The notes beneath the pieces are model-generated. The model was given only the letters and a program-made list of their open reading frames with translations, was not told where the DNA came from and did no database searches. Made by a program: the position numbers and the translations under genes. Below, piece by piece: positions 9,615 through 17,739 of a stretch of DNA of 64,000 nucleotides (position 1 is the stretch's first letter; every line of letters begins with the position of its first letter). The stretch is from Deinococcus humi (GTDB taxonomy: Bacteria > Deinococcota > Deinococci > Deinococcales > Deinococcaceae), in contig NZ_JACHFL010000011.1 in the NCBI RefSeq assembly GCF_014201875.1, positions 1 through 64,000 on the forward strand, written 5' to 3'.

Positions 9615-10371
9615 TCATGAGCCGCCCCTTGCCTTCCTCACGCGTTCCTGCATCAAGCCCGCCTGGTAGCTGCGCAGGAAGCCCTTGTCTTCCTTGAAGG
9701 CACACCGTTTGCACCGGGTCACCACGTCCTCGGCCTGCAGGCTGACGTACCGTTCGTGCTGGTCCAGCGCGATCAGCGCCGCCCGCTTCAGGATGACCTG
9801 GCGGCACTCGCCCAGGATCTGTTCGTTCCAAGCGTGGAGGCGCTGGGTGTGCGCCCAGCGGTACTTGCTCTCCAGATGCGACAGCCAGCGCGCCTCGCTG
9901 TCGAACTTCTGATACTGAATCACGACAGGCTGCTCAAAGACACGCCCGCACCGTCTCCCGTACGAGTGGTAATGGCAGGCCCAGGAGCCGTCCTTGCGCT
10001 GTTTGACGTTGATGCTGCCACACCTGGGACAGCTGTTCCGTGGCGTCGACGGCTGGGCGGGTGCCGTGGATGGATCGAAGGCGGGGGGCAGTAACGGGTA
10101 GGGAAAGCGTTCAAGCAGATCCGTGGTGGTCAGCAGCTCGCGCTTGATTTGCTCGCACGTTTCCGAGAAGAGGTCCGGATGCCAGGTGTGCTGCAACACC
10201 ATCGGCCCTTCCGTGCTGCCACAGTGCCCACAGGATGTCTCGATGAGCACCGCGCGTCGTTTCCTTCTGCCACGGCGTACTGCCGTGAATCCGGTCCAGC
10301 ACGACCTCCCAGGTGATGCGGTCTGCCAGCAGGCCTGCACGCAGTTCCGCGATGTAGTCGAAGCTACCCAT
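9615..10371 (-). pseudogene. Zinc-ribbon protein of unknown function, frameshifted
   Basis: The N-terminal half starts MGSFDYIAELRAGLLADRIT at ATG 10371 and runs to about residue 39 (PWQKE). Coding then resumes in the next frame at RRAVLIETSCGHCGS and runs to a stop at 9615. The second part carries three CxxC pairs (CGHCG, CPRCG followed by CGRVF, and CKRC), typical of zinc ribbons, and a Lys/Arg-rich tail. One frameshift near 10258 breaks an approximately 250-residue gene; read error is possible. Nucleic-acid binding is suggested only by the zinc ribbons. Confidence 0.55.
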
Positions 10372-10404
10372 GGTCCACTGTCCCCCTCAACTCAGTGGGG
10401 AGGG

Positions 10405-10662
10405 TCACCGCTGGTGTTCTGGGCAAGGCTCGATGAGGTCCACGTCCAGCCAGTACTCGGTGGCGTCCCAATCTGTGGGGTTCAGCTCCTCAGACCATGC
10501 GGCCCAGGCGGCCACTCTGGCTTCCTCGTGGCAGCCCAGGTAGTCGGCGAGGGTCGTGCGCTCCTCAGCACTGGGCCGGTCATCTGACTCGCCCTGATCG
10601 GCTGCATACATGCGGGCAAGCTGATCGGCAATCTCGGCAGGAGTGAGGTCAGCGGGGCGCAT
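10405..10662 (-). CDS. Small acidic protein of unknown function
   Basis: An 85-residue protein rich in Asp, Glu, Ala and Trp, without membrane segments or cysteine clusters (one Cys at about 44, another near the end). There is no ribosome site, but a -10-like TACTAT (minus strand, 10672-10677) ends nine bases before the ATG, which fits a leaderless transcript. It lies 33 bases upstream of the frameshifted zinc-ribbon gene in the same direction and may share its transcript. Confidence 0.5.
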   Translation of the reverse strand: MRPADLTPAEIADQLARMYAADQGESDDRPSAEERTTLADYLGCHEEARVAAWAAWSEELNPTDWDATEYWLDVDLIEPCPEHQR

Positions 10663-10980
10663 GGGCCAAGGATAGTAGGAGGGTGAGCCATCTTTTCAAC
10701 AACAGACAAGCCTCTCCACCCTGACATCTCGCTACGACACTCTGGGCACACCTCAAACCCGAACGAATCAAATCGTCTCCAGTGCTCCTGACACCATTGA
10801 TCTCGTAGCCTAGCTGAGACCTAGTGCGTTGCGATTGAAATGTGCACGCTTAGTCAGAAAGACAAGGTTAGGCTGTGCCAGAACTCAAAGGCTCCTTCAC
10901 TCCTCCGGGACATGAACTTTGATCAAGACCGTTATGCTGGCACCACGGTCAATCCGCTTAACCCTAGCCCCGGAGGCATC

Positions 10981-11970
10981 ATGAGTACGGCCAACCATGT
11001 TCTCGCATTAATCAAGAGCCACCTCTCTGGAGACGACGAACAGTTTCTGTCCGTCGCGCTTCAGGTCGCGGCTCGTGAGGCGAGAGCTGGCCATGCCAAT
11101 GTTGCTCAAGAGTTGCGGAAATTGATCGATCAAGCTCGGGCCCAAGATGGCCTCCCCAGGCCCGAGACGCCATCGCCGATCGCCTTTCGTCCCACTCCAC
11201 CCAAGGGCGAATTGGCCTCACTGCTTTCAGTGTCTCATCCCCGCCAGCGCCTCAAAGACCTGGTGGTCGAGGACTCTGCAGAACGTCGTTTGGCCCGTAT
11301 CGTTCATGAATACGCCCAGCAGGATCAATTGCGGTCTCATGGTCTCTCTCCGCGCCGCAAGATCCTGATGATCGGGCCTCCAGGGAGTGGAAAGACCATG
11401 ACCGCACATGCGCTGGCGGGAGAACTTGGCTTGCCCTTGATGACTCTGCTACTGGAAGGGGTCATTACAAAGTTCATGGGGGAGACCGCCTCTAAACTGC
11501 GCACCGTTTTCGAGGCGATGGCCACCATGCGCGGGGTGTACTTTTTTGACGAGTTCGACGCCATTGGAGCAAGACGGAGTGCGGGCAACGATGTCGGTGA
11601 GATTCGCCGCGTTCTCAACTCATTTCTGCAACTGCTAGAGAAGGACGAGTCCACCAGTCTGATCATGGCGGCCACCAACCATCCTGAATTGCTCGACCCC
11701 GCATTGTTCCGCCGCTTCGATGATGTTCTGGAATATGGCTTGCCGGACGAAGCGGTGATCGCTCGCATCCTCAAGGTGCGACTTGCACGCTTCTCGCCCC
11801 CTCGTTTTGCCTGGAGCCCGGCGATTCAAGCAGCTGCAGGCCTTAGCCACGCAGAGATCACACGTGCCGCTGACGAAGCGGCCAAGAGTGCGGTGCTCAG
11901 CAACCGGCCTAAAATTTCGTCGAAAGATCTGCTAGAGGCAATCGCGGAGCGCAAGCTGGCACAACAGTGA
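10981..11970 (+). CDS. ietA: IetA-like AAA ATPase of the IetAS defence pair
   Basis: A 329-residue AAA ATPase. An N-terminal helical part (1-95) leads into the ATPase core with Walker A GPPGSGKT (132-139), Walker B VYFFDEFD (about 187-193), a sensor-like AATNHPELLDPALFRRFDD stretch with the arginine finger, and a small lid domain. ATG 10981 is preferred over an upstream in-frame start at 10840 because GGAGG lies four bases before it. The subtilisin-like protease starts 33 bases after the stop, so the two are one operon. An AAA ATPase next to a large S8 protease is the arrangement of IetAS, known as a plasmid-incompatibility and phage-defence module. The 318 bases upstream hold no gene. The pairing makes the call strong; the target is unknown. 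Confidence 0.85.
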   Translation: MSTANHVLALIKSHLSGDDEQFLSVALQVAAREARAGHANVAQELRKLIDQARAQDGLPRPETPSPIAFRPTPPKGELASLLSVSHPRQRLKDLVVEDSAERRLARIVHEYAQQDQLRSHGLSPRRKILMIGPPGSGKTMTAHALAGELGLPLMTLLLEGVITKFMGETASKLRTVFEAMATMRGVYFFDEFDAIGARRSAGNDVGEIRRVLNSFLQLLEKDESTSLIMAATNHPELLDPALFRRFDDVLEYGLPDEAVIARILKVRLARFSPPRFAWSPAIQAAAGLSHAEITRAADEAAKSAVLSNRPKISSKDLLEAIAERKLAQQ

Positions 11971-12003
11971 GCGGCGGGGTCGTTAGAATGCCCCTGAAAC
12001 CGC

Positions 12004-14484
12004 ATGCCAGATACTCCCCGCGACCGTCCTCACATCTACCTTGAAAGGGTAGGCGAAGCCCTCCCTTATTCACGTAGAGGTGGTGGCGGGCCTCAGCCGA
12101 TTGAGCGAGACCGAGCACAGCATGCTGCCCGATTGGGAGTTGCCCTGGCAGCCGCTGTGGCAGCTTCCGTGAATCAGCGCGATCAAGCTCTGCAACTAGG
12201 GGTTCAAGGCGTTTATCTAGATTTTGAATTCGCTTCCAAGAACGCCGCCAAAGAGCTGCTAGACCGCTTGGATTCTACCCAAGTCGGCATGAACTTGGCG
12301 GCCGTCCACCAGGACGATAAGACGGGCGTAGTTCGCGCTACCGTAGCTGTCCCAGACGCCTCAGTTCCCAAATTGACGAAAAAGATCACCGACTATCGGA
12401 ACAGGAACAACCGATATGGGAATCCAATGAACGCTGCGCTTGTCACTAATATTGAGGGCATCCGCCACGCTGCCCTGCGTTCAATTTTTGTGGGTGACCC
12501 CCGAAGATTGCCCGAACCCCACACCCCGATCTGGTGGGAGACCTGGATTCGGGCGGGTACGCGTGAAGAGTTCTTGAATCTCGCCCGCCAGAGCCAGCTG
12601 GAAGTCTCCGACACCAGCCTGACTTTCCCGGATCGGGAGATTCTGCTCGTCCGAAGCAGCCTAGATGTTCTGAGTCGCATCTTTCTCAATTCTCTCATCA
12701 TGGCCGAAGTCCGACTGGCGCTGGATACACCCAGCGTATTCATCGAGATGCGCAACGATGAGCAGGTCGAGTGGAGTGACGAAGCAGCGGCCCGCTTACT
12801 TCCTCCAGAAGCTGATGTCCAGAGCTCGGTGCTGATCCTGGATAGTGGCGTAAATCGGAGTCACGCGCTGATTGCCCCTTATCTCGCTGCCACTGACTGG
12901 CAGGCATTGCAATCGACCTGGGGCCCTAACGACATGAGGAGATTTGATGGGCACGGGACCGCTATGGCCGGTCTCGCCCTGCACGGTGATCTGGAAGCAT
13001 TTCTGAAATCAACCACACCGAAGCAGTACACGCATGTGCTTGAGTCGGTCAAAATTCTCCCGCCAGCTGGGCGTAATGATCCCAAGCTCTATGGCCGCAT
13101 TACTCAGAATGCCGTTCGTTTGATGGAGAGTATCAATCCAGGACGCTGGCGCGTGACTTGCCTGGCCGTGACAGCAAAAGATGATGCCAAAGGTGGTCGG
13201 CCAACTGCTTGGTCTTCTGCGGTAGATCAGCTCGCGAGTGGCGTCGCAGTCGAGGAGGAGGCCAAACGCTTGATTGTGGTGAGTGCAGGCAATTCACAGC
13301 CCTCGACTGCCGATGTTCTGGGTAACTATCTCGATTTCGCCGATACATCTGAGGTTCATAGCCCTGCCCAAGCCTGGAATGCCTTGACGGTCGGTGCATT
13401 CACCGAGCGAACGAATATGATTGATCCTACGTTCGCAAGCTGGGCACTTGTTGCACCGTTCGGCGATCTCTCGCCAACAAGTAGTACTTCGTTGCTCTGG
13501 CACGATCAGTGGCCGCTGAAACCTGAGGTGGTCTTTGAGGGCGGCAATATGATTGCCGATGCATCTACCCCCGAGCCTCACACTCACACAGATGTCCGGT
13601 TGCTCACGACGGACTATGACCTCGGGGCCGCCCAGTTCCGGCATTTCGGAGACACGAGCGCCGCTGCTGCCTTGGCCTCGCAGATGGCCGCACGTTTAGC
13701 GGCAGCCCAACCCACGTATTGGCCAGAAACAGTTCGGGGCATGCTCGTTCATTCAGCAGACTGGACTGATGCCATGAAAGGCCATCGGACGTCGACATCC
13801 TTTCAGGGAAACCGCTTGCTGTTGCGGCGGTACGGCTATGGAGTGCCGAATATTGAACGGGCGCTGAAAAGCGCAAGCAATGACTTAACTTTGGTGATAC
13901 AAGATTCTCTCCGCCCATTCAAAAATGAAGGCGGAAGGGTCAAAACCAACCAAATGAATATCCATCGTTTCCCCTGGGCGAGCCTCGATTTAACTGCCCT
14001 GGAAGGAATTGACCTGGAATTGCGAGTTACGCTGTCCTACTTTATCGAGCCAAATCCAAGTGAGAGAGGCTTTATCCAGCGCTTCCGGTACGCCTCCCAC
14101 GGTTTGAGGTTCGCCGTAAAGGGACCATTGGAAGACGAAGAGAGCTTCAAAGCCAGGATTCAGCATGAAAGCCGGCCAGATGAAGGTGCTGGCATTCGCG
14201 ATGCTGGAAACGAACTGTGGGAATTTGGACCTAAGCTCAGAACCTCCGGCTCACTTCATTCGGATCGCTGGCGAGGAGATATCGCAACACTTCAAGGCTG
14301 TGAATCCATCTTGATCTATCCCGTCAGCGGCTGGTGGCGGGAGAAACGTGGAGGCGTGCCAGACTATTGGGACCGGGATGCCCGCTATTCATTGATCGTG
14401 ACACTGCGCGCTCCAGAAGCGGAGATTGATATTTATACTCCGATCACAACGGCGCTCACCGTCCCTGTGAGTACGGAAATTTAA
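12004..14484 (+). CDS. ietS: IetS-like subtilisin-family serine protease
   Basis: An 826-residue cytoplasmic S8-type protease without a signal peptide. The triad looks intact: Asp280 in LILDSGV, His317 in DGHGTAMAG, Ser552 in GDTSAAAAL, with the oxyanion Asn430 in SAGNS. The first 260 residues form a family-specific N-terminal domain and residues after about 620 a C-terminal beta-rich domain. Size and partner match IetS, in which the ATPase is thought to control or feed the protease. The start ATG at 12004 has no clear ribosome site, so translation may be coupled to ietA. Both genes are undamaged, in contrast to most of the neighbouring region. Confidence 0.85.
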   Translation: MPDTPRDRPHIYLERVGEALPYSRRGGGGPQPIERDRAQHAARLGVALAAAVAASVNQRDQALQLGVQGVYLDFEFASKNAAKELLDRLDSTQVGMNLAAVHQDDKTGVVRATVAVPDASVPKLTKKITDYRNRNNRYGNPMNAALVTNIEGIRHAALRSIFVGDPRRLPEPHTPIWWETWIRAGTREEFLNLARQSQLEVSDTSLTFPDREILLVRSSLDVLSRIFLNSLIMAEVRLALDTPSVFIEMRNDEQVEWSDEAAARLLPPEADVQSSVLILDSGVNRSHALIAPYLAATDWQALQSTWGPNDMRRFDGHGTAMAGLALHGDLEAFLKSTTPKQYTHVLESVKILPPAGRNDPKLYGRITQNAVRLMESINPGRWRVTCLAVTAKDDAKGGRPTAWSSAVDQLASGVAVEEEAKRLIVVSAGNSQPSTADVLGNYLDFADTSEVHSPAQAWNALTVGAFTERTNMIDPTFASWALVAPFGDLSPTSSTSLLWHDQWPLKPEVVFEGGNMIADASTPEPHTHTDVRLLTTDYDLGAAQFRHFGDTSAAAALASQMAARLAAAQPTYWPETVRGMLVHSADWTDAMKGHRTSTSFQGNRLLLRRYGYGVPNIERALKSASNDLTLVIQDSLRPFKNEGGRVKTNQMNIHRFPWASLDLTALEGIDLELRVTLSYFIEPNPSERGFIQRFRYASHGLRFAVKGPLEDEESFKARIQHESRPDEGAGIRDAGNELWEFGPKLRTSGSLHSDRWRGDIATLQGCESILIYPVSGWWREKRGGVPDYWDRDARYSLIVTLRAPEAEIDIYTPITTALTVPVSTEI

Positions 14485-14646
14485 GAACTCGCGGTCTTTC
14501 AGATCTCCCGAGACCTGCTTCAATGCGTTGTCAGCTGGTAGAGCGTCGCGTCATCGGTCACAGGACATTCGGAGCGGGTAGCGTGAGTCATGCGAGCAGT
14601 CTAGGAACGGTGTGGTGTAGATCTCGATGAATACGGGAGACCTAGC

Positions 14647-14850
14647 GTGCTGCACTGGCGCAACCGGGTCTATCGGGTGACGCGCGAGCACGATGCGTTC
14701 CGGGCCGGGGGCCGCTGGTGGCTCGGTGAGCCGTCCCGCGATTGCTGGGTTCTGGAGTGCGGCACGCTTGTGGTGGAGGTTCACCGCTTTGACGAGACGG
14801 ATCCGCCGCAGGAGATCAGCGGCTTGTGGGTGGCCAGGGTGCAGGACTAA
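14647..14850 (+). pseudogene. DUF6504-like protein, second copy, probably start-less
   Basis: This short protein aligns over its length with the DUF6504 gene inside the imuY–dnaE2 operon of this window (31148-31387): GGRWW, then RDC, and a final LWVARVQD against WWLARIQD. Homology continues upstream of the GTG at 14647 (VDLDEYGRP) back to a TAG at 14602 without an ATG or GTG start, so the copy has probably lost its 5' end. It lacks imuY/dnaE2 neighbours. It may be the trace of a second mutagenesis cassette. Confidence 0.5.
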
Positions 14851-14853
14851 ACG

Positions 14854-14897
14854 AAAAAAGCCCCCACCCGCAGCCGCAATGGCCGGGGTGGGGGCTT
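14854..14897. terminator. Strong hairpin terminator, U-run on the minus strand
   Basis: AAGCCCCCACCC (14858-14869) pairs perfectly with GGGTGGGGGCTT (14886-14897) around a 16-base loop. Six A residues precede the left arm, giving a U-run for minus-strand transcripts. It would terminate the decayed minus-strand gene ending at 14942 and may also act after the DUF6504-like frame. Confidence 0.7.
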
Positions 14898-14941
14898 GGG
14901 TTTGGCTGATCTGTCTGCCGAGAGGGCGTGCAAGCGACATG

Positions 14942-15440
14942 TCAGTCGGACGTGTTCAGGATGACGACAGATCGCCTGTGCTGTCCGTTAGGGCTGCCGT
15001 ACTTCTCGGCCTGTGATGGCGCGAAATCCGCGTCGGTGACCGGCGGCAGGGCGGCCGTTTCTGGGCCGAAGGCCTTCTGGAAGGCCGCTTCAATGAAGGC
15101 CTCCACAGCTGGAGCGGAGGATGTACTCGCGGTCTGTGGTCATTTGCCGAGGCCTTCCAGGGCCTGTTTCAACTTCTCGACCTCGGCTTCCGCCTTATCA
15201 GCCTGTTCGCGCTCAATCTTGACCTACACCCAGACCGTGCAATTGCTGGACTCTCTCAGTCCGTGTGGCGGAAGTACCACTACCAGGAGCGATCCGGACA
15301 ATCAACTGATCTTGTCCAGCCAGCGCGACCAGGACTTCATTGGCTGCAGCTCCCTCTGCGACTGCGCCCCTCCGTGGACAGCGTGGACTCTGCCAATGGG
15401 TCAGCCAAGGGACAGTGGTGAGCTGGGCCAGGATGGAAAT
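14942..15440 (-). pseudogene. Decayed gene with coiled-coil segment
   Basis: Three minus-strand pieces in different frames follow each other: EVLVALAGQDQLIVRIAPGS, then a coiled-coil part KIEREQADKAEAEVEKLKQA ending at a TGA, then VEAFIEAAFQKAFGPETAAL and a tail ending SVVILNTSD with TGA at 14942. The terminator at 14854-14897 lies directly downstream in the same direction. At least two frameshifts are needed to join them. The family is not recognised. Confidence 0.45.
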
Positions 15441-15542
15441 GAGCGGATCCGCGAACGACGAGGAGGTTTAGACGTGTACCTGTGGGCCGACAGAGGTAGT
15501 TCTTCCATACCAACAGGGCATCAAGTCCGTGTCAGGCGTCCT

Positions 15543-16034
15543 CTATTCCAACAGACACTCTCTCAGGAACTGGCGTGATTTCGCAGTGTTGGGCGCTCTG
15601 AGGACCGCCCGCCTCATATCACGTACCATCCACCCCTCCACTTTGGCTTGATGCAAGAGTGCCTCACGCACTGGTCCCACCTGCAGGTCAAGAAGGGCCA
15701 GCACTACACCCTCACGAACTCCCTCGCGGAGGGCCTGAAGTTCCCCATCCGTCAACTCCAGATAGTGGACCCAGCTGTTCACGAGTATCGCTACTGGAGG
15801 AAGCCGCAGTTCGTCGATGGCGCGCTGTACCCGCGCTTCGGAACTGTCCGGCGCCCAATGCTGGTCTCCTTCAGTATGAAGCCGCATCAGCACCGTTTGT
15901 AGCGATGTCCGCCTGACGCCAGCGCCCTTAGCCAGGGCATACACCTGCTGAAGCCGCTTATCAACGAGGTCTGCCAGCTGGCCAGGTTCTTCCCACCAGG
16001 AAGCTGAATCATTTTGGTGTTGTTTTGTGCTCAT
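15543..16034 (-). CDS. Protein of unknown function
   Basis: A 163-residue protein, helical and Leu/Val/Arg-rich, with a polar N-terminus (MSTKQHQNDSASWWEEPGQL) and a central ALAKGAGVRRTSLQTVLMRL that could be a helix-turn-helix. GAGGA lies six bases before ATG 16034. Upstream, 16035-16243 is a distinctly AT-rich intergenic stretch with no gene. No family is recognised; the gene looks intact. Confidence 0.5.
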   Translation of the reverse strand: MSTKQHQNDSASWWEEPGQLADLVDKRLQQVYALAKGAGVRRTSLQTVLMRLHTEGDQHWAPDSSEARVQRAIDELRLPPVAILVNSWVHYLELTDGELQALREGVREGVVLALLDLQVGPVREALLHQAKVEGWMVRDMRRAVLRAPNTAKSRQFLRECLLE

Positions 16035-16243
16035 AAATTTTCCTCAAAGCCATTTCGATGGCCGGTCTATAGATCCCATACACTGCGTGTCTCTTACTAT
16101 TTAAATAGCTCAGCATCACAGACAGCTTAGACTCATTAAAATATTTACAGAAGATTTTAAGAACTATAAAGACGATGTTTAAAATTTAACTTCATTACTT
16201 TACACAAGATGACTTCATCGTCTAAGTTTGCCCACAGATGGAA

Positions 16244-17074
16244 TTATTCTAATTTGGTGCGCTGCTTGATCCGCCGTCTGCTTCGAGGGGAAAGATGTTT
16301 GAGGTCAGACAGTTGCCCTGATTGGGCGGCCCGAATCAACTTGAGCTGATAAAGCTGACCCGGCGAGATCTGCACGCCTAGAGGCTTGGCATAGCTGGAC
16401 CACAGCACATAGATCCAACTCTGGCGTAACGCGCTGCCGCCGCCATTCCAACGGGCGACGAAGAGCGGCCCCTCAGTAATTTGGGCTGTCTCCAGATATT
16501 GAAGCAGAAGGGTAGAGAGATCAGTATTCAGCGAAACCTTGCGTTTCCTCGTCCCGACCCTCAGCGTAACCTGACCCATTTCCCTGGAAAGATCTGACAC
16601 CTTCAGTCCCTGAATTTCGCCCAACCGGAGACCGCCCTCGCCGAGTAGCCGGAAGAGCAGATGGTCTCGAATTCGGTCATCGGGGATGGACTGAATGACG
16701 GCCTGATAGCCCGTTTCGATGGCTGGAGACAAGGGCTTTAGCCTGGGCGCTTGCGTCGACGACAGGTGGGTGACGAACGCAGTTCCCCGGTAGCCCTGTT
16801 TCGCAGCCCATTCATAGAACTTCCTGACGACTGTTCTCTTTCTGGCCCGCGTGGACGCCTTCCAGGTCTCCGCCTGCCAGTTCGAGAGATATTGCTCAGC
16901 TGCCTCCGGGGTCTCCTGGTGTCCCTGCTCATCCATCCAGGTGCCGAAGGCCATCAGATCTGCACGGTAGGCCCGCTGGGTTTCTGCGGCTTTGGCATCC
17001 ATCTGTGTATCGAGATAGCGCAGGACAAGGTCAGCGTAGTCGATCTGTTTGGTTGGTGATGGGTCGTCATCCAC
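16244..17074 (-). CDS. Tyrosine-recombinase fold protein lacking C-terminal catalytic residues
   Basis: A 276-residue protein of the phage-integrase type. Residues 10-100 match the SAM-like core-binding domain. The catalytic domain keeps the first Arg in GEGGLRLGEIQGLKVSDL and the beta-hairpin Lys region (GTRKRKVSL). Where an active enzyme has HxLRH and later the Tyr nucleophile, this one has SPGQLYQLKLIRAAQSGQLS and then ends in a basic tail (SPRSRRRIKQRTKLE). The second Arg/His pair and a plausible nucleophile are missing, so cleavage activity is unlikely and DNA binding or a regulatory role is more likely. It lies downstream of, and in the same direction as, the Phd-like antitoxin gene. 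Confidence 0.6.
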   Translation of the reverse strand: MDDDPSPTKQIDYADLVLRYLDTQMDAKAAETQRAYRADLMAFGTWMDEQGHQETPEAAEQYLSNWQAETWKASTRARKRTVVRKFYEWAAKQGYRGTAFVTHLSSTQAPRLKPLSPAIETGYQAVIQSIPDDRIRDHLLFRLLGEGGLRLGEIQGLKVSDLSREMGQVTLRVGTRKRKVSLNTDLSTLLLQYLETAQITEGPLFVARWNGGGSALRQSWIYVLWSSYAKPLGVQISPGQLYQLKLIRAAQSGQLSDLKHLSPRSRRRIKQRTKLE

Positions 17075-17179
17075 GCCTCACCTTATGGCACGGTTGACAG
17101 AAGAATGGTTGCCTGATACTTATGATAAAGTCCGCCAAGCTGAATGGAGGTGCTAATGAATCTTCCAATCGATTCAAAT

Positions 17180-17647
17180 TCAGAAATGTCCCAATCGGGC
17201 GTCGGCAAAGTCGTGGGCCAATTGCAGCAGCATTTTTTTGCTTTCCTCGCTGAGTCTGGGCTGCTCCTGCAGTGCACTGATTGGTGCCTTGCCGCCAAGA
17301 GATGGATGCACAGTGAGTAACCAGCGGCGAACGAGACGTTTCGGATGCTGAGCGAACAAAATCCCTCCCAGTTCATCCAAGAATGTCAACTGGTCGAACA
17401 GCCGTTCATCGGCCAGACCACTGGACTCGAGGTGAGTCAACCGTTCTGGCGAAATCCCAAGCTGGCGGACGAGCAGCGGGCGACCGTAACGCTCGGCCAG
17501 CAGGGTCACGTGTCGCGCGGTGTCTATATCTCCGACGATAGGAGCCAGGCGCGGGCTGAACTTCGGCAAAGTGACTGGAGCCAGCATCGCGATCGGCTGG
17601 TCATGACTGGTCAGAATGATGCTTTCACCCCCCTGAACGGTCCTCAA
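17180..17647 (-). CDS. Antitoxin-like protein: Phd-type N-terminus, MbcA/Xre-like C-terminus
   Basis: The N-terminus (VQGGESIILTSHDQPIAMLA) matches the DNA-binding end of Phd/YefM antitoxins. The last 60 residues (LFDQLTFLDELGG, then VHPSLGGKAPISALQ) resemble the toxin-binding end of MbcA/ParS/Xre antitoxins. The start is unclear. From TTG 17647 the Phd fold lacks its first strand. The missing part (SVERIDLYIARREWLTVLRT) is encoded in frame upstream without a start codon, while ATG with a perfect AAGGAGGAG site opens a frame that ends after seven codons (MKRRAD). A one-base frameshift close to the start is likely. No toxin gene is adjacent. Confidence 0.45.
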   Translation of the reverse strand: MRTVQGGESIILTSHDQPIAMLAPVTLPKFSPRLAPIVGDIDTARHVTLLAERYGRPLLVRQLGISPERLTHLESSGLADERLFDQLTFLDELGGILFAQHPKRLVRRWLLTVHPSLGGKAPISALQEQPRLSEESKKMLLQLAHDFADARLGHF

Positions 17648-17715
17648 GACAGTGAGCCACTCACGCCTGGCGATGTACAGATCAATCCGCTCGACGCTTC
17701 ATTCTCCTCCTTCTT

Positions 17716-17732
17716 GGTGCTTAATAGGTACC
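17716..17732 (+). repeat. 17-bp direct repeat, copy 1
   Basis: GGTGCTTAATAGGTACC here recurs at 22968-22984 with one mismatch (A for T at position 14). It is an imperfect palindrome. It lies between the divergent antitoxin-like gene and the first recombinase gene and contains TAATAG, a possible -10 box for the latter. It could be the left att core of the recombinase element or a shared operator. Confidence 0.6.
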
Positions 17733-17739
17733 ATAGCGG

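Noticed and set aside
14928..15578. Plus-strand open frame of 216 codons
   Set aside because: The opposite strand carries better coding signal (coiled coil and a matching downstream terminator); the plus frame is Ser/Arg-rich shadow sequence.
16160..16230. 8-bp inverted repeat AGACGATG/CATCGTCT in an AT-rich gap
   Set aside because: Short arms with a long spacer can occur by chance; no regulator or gene boundary supports it.
17155..17322. Plus-strand 55-codon frame with GGAGG five bases before ATG and TTGACA upstream
   Set aside because: It is antisense to the end of the antitoxin-like gene, whose protein sequence is more convincing. The promoter spacing to a -10 box is poor. Kept only as a possibility for an antisense transcript.
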